Below are positions 1 through 5,650 of a stretch of DNA of 8,084 nucleotides, piece by piece. Both the position numbers and the translations under genes were made by a program. A model generated the notes under the pieces. The model ran no database searches. It was not told where the DNA came from and saw only the letters and a list, made by a program, of their open reading frames with translations. The DNA is from Burkholderiales bacterium (GTDB lineage Bacteria; Pseudomonadota; Gammaproteobacteria; Burkholderiales; Burkholderiaceae), in the NCBI GenBank assembly GCA_903643055.1, contig CAHJWV010000346.1, positions 1-8,084 of the forward strand, in the 5' to 3' direction. The stretch's first letter is position 1; the number at the start of each line of letters is the position of its first letter.

Positions 1-530
1 GTGCGCACGCCAAGTTCTTTGCGCACCGGACCAGCATGCTTCATTGACGCGTGGTGGTTGGGCGCGAACATGAAGCCGATGCCGGTTTCTTCCAGGCATT
101 GCGCGACTTGCGTTGGTGACAGATTGACGTTTGCGCCAAAGGCCTCAAGCACATCAGCGCTACCCGAACTCGATGAGACGCTGCGCCCGCCGTGCTTGGC
201 CACGCGCGCGCCGGCAGCGGCGGCAACGAACATCGCCGCTGTCGAAATATTGAAGGTATGGGCCGCATCGCCACCGGTGCCACACAAGTCGACCAGATGG
301 GTCTTATCGGCAACCGCGACCGGCGTCGCAAATTCGCGCATGACCTGCGCTGCTGCGGCAATCTCGCCAATGGTCTCCTTCTTGACTCGCAGGCCCAGCG
401 CCAGCGCGGCAATCATGACGGGCGACATCTCGCCGTTCATGATGCGACGCATCAGCGTCAGCATCTCGTCATGAAAGATCTCGCGGTGATCGATGACGCG
501 CGCCAGCGCTTCGGTGTTGGTGATCGTCAT
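1..530 (-). CDS. trpD: Anthranilate phosphoribosyltransferase, N-terminal part (cut by window edge)
   Basis: Transfers the phosphoribosyl group of PRPP to anthranilate, the second step of tryptophan synthesis, in the cytoplasm. The minus strand reads open from an ATG at 530 to base 1, giving 176 codons of the roughly 340 usual in the family; the C-terminal half lies outside. Visible signatures are the PRPP/Mg loop GTGGD at residues 84-88 followed by NISTAAMF (94-101), the [15 protein letters not shown] anthranilate/PRPP segment at about 112-126, and [22 protein letters not shown] near 155-176. The start lies 12 bases after the threonine aldolase stop. The only Shine-Dalgarno-like bases (GAGG, minus strand) overlap that stop codon with about 10 bases spacing, so translation is probably coupled to the upstream gene. 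Identity is clear; only the far end is unseen. Confidence 0.96.
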   Translation of the reverse strand, partial: MTITNTEALARVIDHREIFHDEMLTLMRRIMNGEMSPVMIAALALGLRVKKETIGEIAAAAQVMREFATPVAVADKTHLVDLCGTGGDAAHTFNISTAAMFVAAAAGARVAKHGGRSVSSSSGSADVLEAFGANVNLSPTQVAQCLEETGIGFMFAPNHHASMKHAGPVRKELGVR

Positions 531-542
531 GACACAAGGGCC

Positions 543-1553
543 TCAGGCTGAAAGGTGTTCGCGAACGGCAGCGATGGCACGGTCCACGCCAGCTGCATCC
601 ACATCAAGATGGGTCACGAAGCGCAAGCGATAAAGGCCCGTAGCCAATACGCCGCGCGATTGAAGATGGGCCAGCAGGCTTTCAGCACGCGGGCCCTGCA
701 CATCGGCAAACACAATGTTGGTTTGTGGCACTTCAACAGACACGCCAGGGATAACGGCCAAGCCATTCGCCAACCGCTGAGCCAGCGCATGGTCGTCAGC
801 GAGGTGCATCACCTGATGGTCCAACGCATGCAACGCGGCAGCGGCCAACACGCCAGCCTGGCGCATGCCACCGCCGAGCATCTTCCGCAGGCGGCGAGCC
901 TGGGTGATCAGTTCGTGAGAGCCGCACAGCGCGGAGCCCACCGGCGCACCCAAGCCTTTGGAGAAGCACACAGAGACGCTGTCGAAATGCTGAGCGATCT
1001 GCTGTGCAGGCACAGACAACGCCTCGGCCGCATTGAAAATCCGCGCGCCATCCAGATGCGTGGCCAACCCATGTCGACGTGCCAACGCAACCGCATCAGC
1101 CATGTAGGTCATGCTGAGCACCTTGCCGCCGATCGTGTTTTCTAGGCACAACAAACGTGATCGAGCGAAGTGTGCGTCATTGGGCTTGATTGCCGCCTCA
1201 ATGTCCTGAAGCGCTAAGCTGCCATCAGGCTGATGGGCAATCGGCTGGGGCTGAACGCTGCCCAGCACCGCCGCGCCACCCGCTTCCCATCGATAGAGAT
1301 GGGCCATCTGACCGGCGATGTATTCATCACCGCGGCCGCAATGGCTCATCACGGCAATCAAGTTGCTCTGCGTACCGCTCGGAACGAAAAGCGCCGACTC
1401 TTTGCCCAGCAGCGACGCGATGCGCTCTTGCAAGGCATTGACCGTTGGGTCGTCGCCAAAGACATCGTCACCGACCTCCGCACGCACCATTGCGTCGCGC
1501 ATCGCTGGCGTTGGCTGCGTGACTGTGTCACTGCGCAGATCGACAACTTTCAT
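543..1553 (-). CDS. ltaE: Low-specificity L-threonine aldolase (PLP-dependent)
   Basis: Cleaves L-threonine or L-allo-threonine (and related beta-hydroxy amino acids) to glycine and an aldehyde, using PLP; cytoplasmic fold-type I enzyme. The 336-residue length matches E. coli LtaE (about 333), and the sequence can be followed along it almost end to end: N-terminal [26 protein letters not shown] (28-42), [16 protein letters not shown] (84-99), [13 protein letters not shown] (128-140), [10 protein letters not shown] (166-175), the Schiff-base lysine K199 in [23 protein letters not shown] (224-234) and RFVTHLDV (311-318). His85, His128, Arg171, Arg231 and Arg311 look like the conserved active-site residues. 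It starts 49 bases after trpG, with a hairpin in the gap and only a weak purine stretch (GAAAGA) before the ATG. It is not a tryptophan-pathway enzyme, so its place between trpG and trpD is unusual. Confidence 0.95.
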   Translation of the reverse strand: MKVVDLRSDTVTQPTPAMRDAMVRAEVGDDVFGDDPTVNALQERIASLLGKESALFVPSGTQSNLIAVMSHCGRGDEYIAGQMAHLYRWEAGGAAVLGSVQPQPIAHQPDGSLALQDIEAAIKPNDAHFARSRLLCLENTIGGKVLSMTYMADAVALARRHGLATHLDGARIFNAAEALSVPAQQIAQHFDSVSVCFSKGLGAPVGSALCGSHELITQARRLRKMLGGGMRQAGVLAAAALHALDHQVMHLADDHALAQRLANGLAVIPGVSVEVPQTNIVFADVQGPRAESLLAHLQSRGVLATGLYRLRFVTHLDVDAAGVDRAIAAVREHLSA

Positions 1554-1575
1554 GCCGATCTTTCGACATAACGCC

Positions 1576-1599
1576 CGAAGCGGCGCGAACGCCGCTTCG
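1576..1599 (-). other. Strong hairpin between trpG and the threonine aldolase gene
   Basis: A perfect 10-bp inverted repeat (arms 1576-1585 and 1590-1599) surrounds a 4-base loop. In the minus-strand transcript the arms are CGAAGCGGCG and CGCCGCUUCG and the loop reads UUCG. It begins three bases after the trpG stop and ends about 22 bases before the aldolase start. No T-run follows on the minus strand, so it is not a standard intrinsic terminator. A role in damping read-through, stabilising the trpEG message or shaping initiation at the aldolase gene is inference. Confidence 0.6.
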
Positions 1600-1602
1600 C
1601 AC

Positions 1603-2187
1603 TCACGCCCTCAGCTCCAGAAAGTTCTTCAGCATGGCGTGGCCGTGCTCGGTCAGGATCGATTCCGGGTGGAACTGAACTCCTTCCAATGGCGTCTTCG
1701 TGCCAGCCAACGCGGTATGACGCACCCCCATGATCTCGTCGTCGAGCGAGGTCGAGGTAATTTCCAGTTCGGCCGGTAACGATGCCCGTTCAATGACGAG
1801 AGAGTGATAACGGATCACGGTGAACCGATCGGGCAGATCGGTGTACACACCCTTTTGATCGGTGGTGATCACATCGGTCTTGCCATGCATCTGCATTTTC
1901 GCGCGGAGGATCTTGCCCCCCAGCGCCGCGCCAATCGCCTGATGTCCCAGGCACACACCCAGGATCGGCAACTTGCCGGTGAAGTGCCGAATCGCATCGA
2001 CACAAATCCCCGCCTCTGCCGGCGAACATGGGCCCGGTGACAACACCAGCTTATCGGGCCGCAGCTCAGAGATCGCCGAGAGCGTGATCTCGTCGTTGCG
2101 GTGCACACGCACGTCCTCGCCCAGTTCGGCAAAGTACTGCACCAGGTTGAAGGTGAAGCTGTCGTAGTTATCGATCATCAGCAGCAT
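1603..2187 (-). CDS. trpG: Anthranilate synthase component II (glutamine amidotransferase)
   Basis: Class I glutamine amidotransferase that hydrolyses glutamine and passes ammonia to TrpE for anthranilate formation. The 194 residues match the usual length of a monofunctional Trp[20 protein letters not shown] opens the protein, [11 protein letters not shown] (50-60) forms the oxyanion region, and the nucleophile Cys79 lies in GVCLGHQ (77-83). The other triad members, His173 and Glu175, lie in QFHPES, and HSLV (128-131) is the usual TrpG/PabA motif. The ATG at 2187 was chosen because GAGGGG at 2200-2195 on the minus strand lies 7 bases before it and because it starts one base after the trpE stop (TGA-C-ATG). 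An upstream in-frame ATG at 2397 would lie deep inside trpE and add 70 residues unlike the family. The protein could also serve PabB, as in some bacteria with one shared subunit, but the trp context favours TrpG. Confidence 0.96.
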   Translation of the reverse strand: MLLMIDNYDSFTFNLVQYFAELGEDVRVHRNDEITLSAISELRPDKLVLSPGPCSPAEAGICVDAIRHFTGKLPILGVCLGHQAIGAALGGKILRAKMQMHGKTDVITTDQKGVYTDLPDRFTVIRYHSLVIERASLPAELEITSTSLDDEIMGVRHTALAGTKTPLEGVQFHPESILTEHGHAMLKNFLELRA

Positions 2188-2188
2188 G

Positions 2189-3673
2189 TCAGAACCCCTC
2201 TTCGACGAGTTCAGCTGCACGAAGCAACGCACGCGCCTTCGCTTCGGTCTCCTTCCATTCCAGCTCAGGCACCGAATCGGCGACGACACCCGCCGCCGCC
2301 TGCACATACAACATGCCGTCCTTGACGATGCCCGTCCGGATGGCAATCGCAACGTCCATGTCGCCAGCGAAGCTGAGATAACCGCAAGCACCGCCATAGA
2401 TGCCGCGCTTGACCGGCTCCAGCTCGTCGATGATCTCCATTGCGCGCACCTTCGGCGCGCCGGTCAACGTGCCCGCCGGGAAGGTGGCCCGCAACACATC
2501 AAGGTTGGTGATGCCATCTTTCAGCAAACCTTCGACGTTGCTGACAATGTGCATCACATGCGAATAGCGTTCGACGGTGAACGCCTCGGTGACCTTCACG
2601 CTGCCGGTCTTGGCGATGCGGCCGATGTCGTTGCGCGCTAAGTCGATCAGCATCACATGCTCGGCGCGCTCTTTCGGATCGGCACTGAGTTCGGCTTCGA
2701 GCGCCTGGTCTTGTTCAGGCGTCGCACCGCGAGGCCGCGTGCCGGCCAGCGGGCGGATCGTGATCTTGTCGCCCTCGGCAGTGTGCTCCTGGCGCACCAG
2801 AATTTCCGGTGATGCCCCAACAATCTGGAAGTCACCCATGTCATAAAAATACATGTAAGGCGACGGATTCAGCGAACGCAATGCGCGGTACAGGCTGAGC
2901 GGCGATTCGGTGTAGCGCTTCTTCAAACGCTGCCCGACCTGCACCTGCATCATGTCGCCGGCCGCGATGTACTCCTTAGCGCGAAGTACCGCCGCGAGGT
3001 AATCCTCTTTGGCGAAATCACGCTCCACCGCATGCGCGCTGCCCCGGCGCACCGGCGGTGCCGTCACGCTGTATTTCAACTTGTCGTTGAGTTCAGCAAG
3101 GCGCCGCTTGGCGATGAAATAGGCTTCGCTCTGACTAGGGTCGGCATAGACGATCAAATAAAGCCGGCCCGACAGGTTGTCGATCACCGCCAGCTCTTCA
3201 CACTGCAACAGCAGGATGTCCGGCGTGTCCAGGCCGCCGTCAGGCACAGAATTCACCAGCTTCGGTTCGATGTAGCGAACGGCGTCGTAACCGAAGTAAC
3301 CAGCAAGCCCACCACAGAAGCGAGGCAAGCCCGGGCTCAACGCCACCTTGAATCGCTGCTGATAACTCGCAATGAAATCGAGCGGGTTGCAATCCACGGC
3401 CTCCACAACCTGATCATCAGTAACCACTTCGGTACGAAAGCCGGTCGCTCGCAGAAGCGTCTTGGCCGGTAACCCGATAAAGGAATAGCGGCCGAAGCGT
3501 TCGCCACCCACCACCGATTCGAGCAAAAAACTGTGCTTGCCCTTACCCGAGCCATAAGCCAGCTTGAGATAGAGCGACAACGGCGTTTCGAGGTCGGCAA
3601 ACGCCTCAGCCATCAACGGAATGCGGTTATAGCCTTGAGCGGCGAGGCTCTTGAATTCGAGTTCGGTGATCAC
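2189..3673 (-). CDS. trpE: Anthranilate synthase component I
   Basis: Converts chorismate to anthranilate with ammonia supplied by TrpG; the committed and normally tryptophan-inhibited step. The 494 residues carry the N-terminal domain with LLES at 50-53 and NPSPYMYF at 269-276, both elements of the feedback tryptophan site in characterised TrpE proteins. The chorismate-binding core follows: VGASPEILV (285-293), [10 protein letters not shown] (307-316), [15 protein letters not shown] (337-351), [14 protein letters not shown] (369-382), [10 protein letters not shown] (399-408), GGACGYLSF (427-435) and AGVVADS (461-467). The start is a GTG at 3673, supported by GGAGGG at 3687-3682 (minus strand) with 8 bases spacing and by the usual N-terminus [18 protein letters not shown]. 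The gene overlaps nothing and is followed after one base by trpG, so equimolar coupled translation is expected. About 410 bases of leader precede it. All expected active-site segments are present. Confidence 0.97.
   Translation of the reverse strand: MITELEFKSLAAQGYNRIPLMAEAFADLETPLSLYLKLAYGSGKGKHSFLLESVVGGERFGRYSFIGLPAKTLLRATGFRTEVVTDDQVVEAVDCNPLDFIASYQQRFKVALSPGLPRFCGGLAGYFGYDAVRYIEPKLVNSVPDGGLDTPDILLLQCEELAVIDNLSGRLYLIVYADPSQSEAYFIAKRRLAELNDKLKYSVTAPPVRRGSAHAVERDFAKEDYLAAVLRAKEYIAAGDMMQVQVGQRLKKRYTESPLSLYRALRSLNPSPYMYFYDMGDFQIVGASPEILVRQEHTAEGDKITIRPLAGTRPRGATPEQDQALEAELSADPKERAEHVMLIDLARNDIGRIAKTGSVKVTEAFTVERYSHVMHIVSNVEGLLKDGITNLDVLRATFPAGTLTGAPKVRAMEIIDELEPVKRGIYGGACGYLSFAGDMDVAIAIRTGIVKDGMLYVQAAAGVVADSVPELEWKETEAKARALLRAAELVEEGF
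2195..2200 (-). promoter_or_regulatory. Ribosome binding site of trpG inside the trpE 3' end
   Basis: The minus strand reads GAGGGG, then 7 bases including the trpE stop codon, then the trpG ATG at 2187. It lies within the last codons of trpE, consistent with translational coupling, and excludes the longer upstream start. Confidence 0.75.
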
Positions 3674-3681
3674 GGTCTGGA

Positions 3682-3687
3682 CCCTCC
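3682..3687 (-). promoter_or_regulatory. Ribosome binding site of trpE fixing a GTG start
   Basis: The minus strand reads GGAGGG, then 8 bases, then GTG. This is the strongest Shine-Dalgarno match in the operon and decides for the GTG at 3673. Confidence 0.75.
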
Positions 3688-3741
3688 GCGGCCCGGCAAG
3701 CGGCGCTTTAGCGGCTCGCGTGGTGATTGATTCGGTGCGGT

Positions 3742-3896
3742 CGGTACCCGAAAGGGTTACCGGTGGAGCCGAGGCGCGCGATCGTTCAGGATGAACTCAC
3801 GCAACCTGCAGCAAACTAACCCTGAGTAGGCTGGCGACGCCAGGGCCATGCTCCCCGGTCGTGAGACCCTTTGGTTTGTTTGCGCGCAATGAACAT
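3742..3896 (-). promoter_or_regulatory. Candidate trp leader with attenuator-like alternative pairings
   Basis: This minus-strand stretch upstream of trpE holds four segments that can pair in mutually exclusive ways. Segment 1, CCCTG (3845-3841), overlaps the second Trp codon of a short reading frame. Segment 2, AGGGTTA (3823-3817), extends a base upstream as CAGGG and so can pair with segment 1. Segment 3, TAACCCT (3759-3753), is the exact complement of segment 2. Segment 4, GGGTACC (3749-3743), pairs with segment 3 around a 4-base loop with one bulged base. Segment 1 can also fold locally, because CTGGCG and CGCCAG flank base 3837. The layout resembles 1:2, 2:3 and 3:4 alternatives of classical trp attenuators. 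No U-tract follows segment 4, so an intrinsic terminator is not shown, and chance pairing in GC-rich DNA remains possible. Confidence 0.3.
3816..3896 (-). CDS. Possible 26-residue trp leader peptide with a Trp-Pro-Trp segment
   Basis: An ATG at 3896 opens a frame of 26 codons ending in TAG at 3818-3816. The peptide begins MFIARKQTK and contains AWPWRR, with tryptophans at residues 17 and 19, about 145 bases upstream of trpE. There is no Shine-Dalgarno sequence. A -10-like TACACT ends six bases before the ATG, so the message could be leaderless if that promoter is real. An alternative in-frame ATG at 3950 would give 44 residues with a third tryptophan. Known leader peptides of trp operons carry Trp codons where ribosome stalling selects an RNA fold, and here the second TGG lies inside a pairing arm. 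Function is inferred only from position and composition. Confidence 0.25.
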   Translation of the reverse strand: MFIARKQTKGSHDRGAWPWRRQPTQG

Positions 3897-3902
3897 CGAA
3901 AA

Positions 3903-3908
3903 AGTGTA
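3903..3908 (-). promoter_or_regulatory. Candidate -10 element of the trp operon promoter
   Basis: The minus strand reads TACACT, matching four of six bases of the sigma-70 -10 consensus including the first, second and last. No convincing -35 lies 16-18 bases upstream, so the call is weak. A start about seven bases downstream would fall at the ATG of the putative leader peptide. Confidence 0.22.
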
Positions 3909-3950
3909 GCAGGCCCACGAATGAGGGACCCTGAAAGCGAGCACACCCAT

Positions 3951-3960
3951 GCAATATTGC
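3951..3960. repeat. 10-bp perfect palindrome upstream of trpE
   Basis: GCAATATTGC is its own reverse complement. It lies about 45 bases upstream of the candidate -10 of the trp operon, and 126 bases before the divergent chalcone-isomerase-like gene. This is a possible binding site for a dimeric regulator. A single short palindrome can arise by chance. Confidence 0.25.
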
Positions 3961-4073
3961 CGGACTTCTTTCACAACAAATGCCTGTCTTGGGCAAAGCA
4001 TCACGGACAGCGCGGGATCGCTTGCGGACAATTGCGATGACGCCTTGCTAACCCCCGCCATCCCATTGGTCCT

Positions 4074-4077
4074 GGAG
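4074..4077 (+). promoter_or_regulatory. Ribosome binding site fixing the GTG start at 4086
   Basis: GGAG lies 8 bases before GTG at 4086 and supports this non-ATG start, which also gives a complete signal peptide. Confidence 0.65.
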
Positions 4078-4085
4078 AGATCGCC

Positions 4086-4706
4086 GTGATACCTCGCTTC
4101 ATTTCCCAAGCTCTTCTCGCTGTATTGCTGTTCGTGCCGTTGGGCGCTTTGCACGCACAAACCACCGAAGTCGGTGGCGTGAAATTTGACAACACCGCCA
4201 CGATTGCCAACACCAAAGTCGTTTTAAACGGGGCCGGCGTTCGCTACAAGGCGATCTTCAAGGTCTATGCCGCGGGCCTGTATACGACCGCCAAGAGCGG
4301 CACACCGGAAGCGGTTTTAGCCACGCCCGGCCCGAAACGCATGCACATCGTGATGCTTCGCGACATCAACGCCAGCGAATTGGGCAAGCTGTTCACGCGC
4401 GGCATGGAAGACAACGCGCCCCGCGAAGAATTCTCCAAATCGATTCCGGGTACCTTGACGATGAGCGACTTGTTCTTCGCTAAAAAGAAGCTCAATGCTG
4501 GCGATTCGTTTTACCTCGACTGGATTCCTGGCGTTGGTACCAACATCGTGATCAATGGCAAAGCATCTGCCGAACCGATCAAGGAACCGGAGTTCTACTC
4601 GGCGTTGCTGAAGCTTTGGTTGGGCAAGAACCCCGCCGACACGTCACTCAAGGAGTCCCTGCTCGGCAGGCCGCCAGTGACCAATGCAAATGCCAACACC
4701 AACTGA
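4086..4706 (+). CDS. Exported chalcone-isomerase-like protein
   Basis: A 206-residue protein of the bacterial chalcone-isomerase-like family, whose members share the fold of plant chalcone isomerase but mostly have no proven enzyme activity. Residues 1-24 form a Sec signal peptide: a basic Arg near the start, a hydrophobic core ALLAVLLFVPLGA, and a likely cut after ALHA before QTT, so the mature protein should be periplasmic. Family features are the strand KFDNTATI (33-40), GVRYKAIFKVYAAGLYT (51-67), a DINASELGKLFTRGMEDN helix (93-110) and a C-terminal FYSALLKLWLGKNP..SLKESLLG segment (170-194). The tail is Asn-rich (NANANTN). The start is a GTG with GGAG 8 bases upstream. It is transcribed away from trpE and converges on gph, and a strong terminator follows 12 bases after its stop. 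Substrate and role are unknown; a fatty-acid or other small lipophilic ligand is only a guess from the fold. Confidence 0.88.
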   Translation: MIPRFISQALLAVLLFVPLGALHAQTTEVGGVKFDNTATIANTKVVLNGAGVRYKAIFKVYAAGLYTTAKSGTPEAVLATPGPKRMHIVMLRDINASELGKLFTRGMEDNAPREEFSKSIPGTLTMSDLFFAKKKLNAGDSFYLDWIPGVGTNIVINGKASAEPIKEPEFYSALLKLWLGKNPADTSLKESLLGRPPVTNANANTN

Positions 4707-4718
4707 GCCCCTCTTTCC

Positions 4719-4761
4719 CCCCCAAGAAAAAAGCGCCTTGCAGGCGCTTTTTTCTTGGGGG
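4719..4761. terminator. Bidirectional intrinsic terminator between convergent genes
   Basis: A perfect 19-bp inverted repeat (4719-4737 and 4743-4761) flanks the 5-base loop TTGCA. The GC core GCGCC/GGCGC is bordered by six A on the left and six T on the right, so transcripts from either side meet a GC hairpin followed by a U-run. It lies 12 bases after the plus-strand stop (4706) and directly abuts the stop codon of the minus-strand gph gene (4764-4762). Outer C/G runs extend the stem. Confidence 0.93.
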
Positions 4762-5433
4762 TCAGCCCCATCGATCGAGCCGGTCGATGAGGCCATCGGC
4801 ATCGACCACATCGATGGGCTCACCATGGTTGTAGCCATAACTGACCAACACGACAGGGCAGCCCGCTGCACGCGCGGCTTGTGCGTCGTTGCTGGAGTCG
4901 CCCACCATCAAGGTGCGAGCCGCCTCGGTGCCCATGGCTTCGCAAGTTTTTCGCAGCGGCAACGGGTCGGGCTTTTTTCGTTCGAAGGCATCTCCGCCAA
5001 AGACCACATTGAAAAACCCGCTCAGACCTTTCTTCTGTAGCAACGCCGTCGCAAATGCGGAAGGCTTATTGGTCAGGCAGGCGAGCTTCAGCCCATGGCG
5101 TTGAAGTGTCACCAGCCCTTCGATCACGCCGGGATACACCACAGAATGATCACCATTGATCTGAAGATAGTGATGCTGATAACGGGCCCAGGCCTCGTCG
5201 AAACGGCCGCTCGGTCCGCCAACATGCGCGAGCGTGCTTCGAATCAGATGCTCTGATCCTTTGCCAATGGTGCGTTCGATGAAGCTGCGCGCGACATGTG
5301 GCAGCTTCAGGTCGGCCAACATGGCATTCAAGGCGAAGTCGAAATCACCCAAGGTGTCGACCATCGTGCCGTCCAGATCAATGATTGCGGCATCGATGTG
5401 TTCACGTTTCAAAGTAAAAGAGTTCTTAACCAC
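4762..5433 (-). CDS. gph: HAD-family phosphatase, phosphoglycolate phosphatase type
   Basis: HAD-superfamily hydrolase, best matched to phosphoglycolate phosphatase, which removes phosphate from 2-phosphoglycolate formed in DNA repair or by Rubisco. From the GTG at 5433 it has 223 residues, the usual size. Motif I is DLDGTMVDT with nucleophile Asp19 and acid Asp21, motif II is LTNK (Thr121), motif III Lys153/154 lies in RKKPDPLPL, and motif IV is GDSSND (178-183). A helical cap lies between about residues 30 and 98. The start is uncertain: GTG 5433 and TTG 5412 (216 residues) are both possible, and neither has a good ribosome site. An in-frame ATG at 5694 would add a family-unlike extension crossing the divergent gene, so it was not used. 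gph often lies just before trpE in Burkholderiales; here an opposed gene and a terminator separate them. Substrate is inferred; another small phosphate ester is possible. Confidence 0.87.
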   Translation of the reverse strand: MVKNSFTLKREHIDAAIIDLDGTMVDTLGDFDFALNAMLADLKLPHVARSFIERTIGKGSEHLIRSTLAHVGGPSGRFDEAWARYQHHYLQINGDHSVVYPGVIEGLVTLQRHGLKLACLTNKPSAFATALLQKKGLSGFFNVVFGGDAFERKKPDPLPLRKTCEAMGTEAARTLMVGDSSNDAQAARAAGCPVVLVSYGYNHGEPIDVVDADGLIDRLDRWG

Positions 5434-5533
5434 AGATTGGATTTCTAAAAAGGACGAGGGGGTGAGCCGACTCCGGCCGGCATAGAGTTGAGAACGCAGG
5501 CCGCTTGCTTGTTCGTGCGAGCAGGCGCGGGCC

Positions 5534-5561
5534 GATATAGATCCTGAAGCGAACTTGCAAA
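5534..5561 (-). promoter_or_regulatory. Candidate gph promoter overlapping a palindrome
   Basis: The minus strand has TTTGCA (5561-5556), 16 bases, then TATATC (5539-5534), each a partial match to the sigma-70 elements. The TTTGCA lies within the 5551-5570 palindrome. It would give a leader of roughly 95 bases before the GTG of gph. Confidence 0.22.
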
Positions 5562-5570
5562 CGCAAGTTC
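5551..5570. repeat. Inverted repeat in the divergent intergenic region
   Basis: Arms GAACTTGC (5551-5558) and GCAAGTTC (5563-5570) form a perfect 8-bp inverted repeat around AAAC. It lies between the diverging gph and LTA-synthase-like genes and could be an operator for a dimeric regulator of one or both, or an RNA hairpin just before the small reading frame at 5579. No terminator-like T-run follows on either strand. No regulator is identified. Confidence 0.4.
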
Positions 5571-5578
5571 TGAAAGAG

Positions 5579-5650
5579 ATGAATCGAGTGAGCTTACCTT
5601 TTCGACGTAAGGCCCCAGGCATGGCGCCCACCATGAGTGCCTGCCAATGA
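5579..5650 (+). CDS. Possible 23-residue upstream reading frame overlapping the next gene
   Basis: ATG at 5579 opens 23 codons (begins MNRVSLPFRRK, ends MSACQ) whose TGA overlaps the ATG of the following 617-residue gene in an ATGA junction. Such a 4-base overlap is a common arrangement for translational coupling, and the downstream gene has no Shine-Dalgarno site of its own. The small frame also lacks a well-spaced ribosome site (GAAAGAG runs directly into the ATG). The peptide has no recognised relative. It may be a coupling device, a short real gene, or chance. Confidence 0.25.
   Translation: MNRVSLPFRRKAPGMAPTMSACQ

Noticed and set aside
1..474. Long plus-strand open frame over the left edge
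   Set aside because: It is antisense to trpD, whose minus-strand translation shows all family motifs; the plus frame has no family features.
1576..1599. Intrinsic terminator after trpG
   Set aside because: The stem is strong but no T-run follows on the transcribed strand, and trpD downstream depends on read-through unless a promoter lies within the aldolase gene.
2188..2397. Upstream extension of trpG to an ATG at 2397
   Set aside because: The extra 70 residues lie inside trpE in another frame, are Arg/Ser-rich and unlike TrpG; the ATG at 2187 has a strong ribosome site.
3816..4160. 114-codon minus-strand frame upstream of trpE as a protein gene
   Set aside because: Its start lies inside the chalcone-isomerase-like gene, it has no ribosome site and no recognisable domain; only its last 26 codons are kept as a possible leader peptide.
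5434..5646. Structured RNA such as 6S RNA in the gph upstream region
   Set aside because: Several hairpins and a GCCGATAT string recall parts of 6S RNA, but the long closing stem and central bubble could not be traced on either strand.
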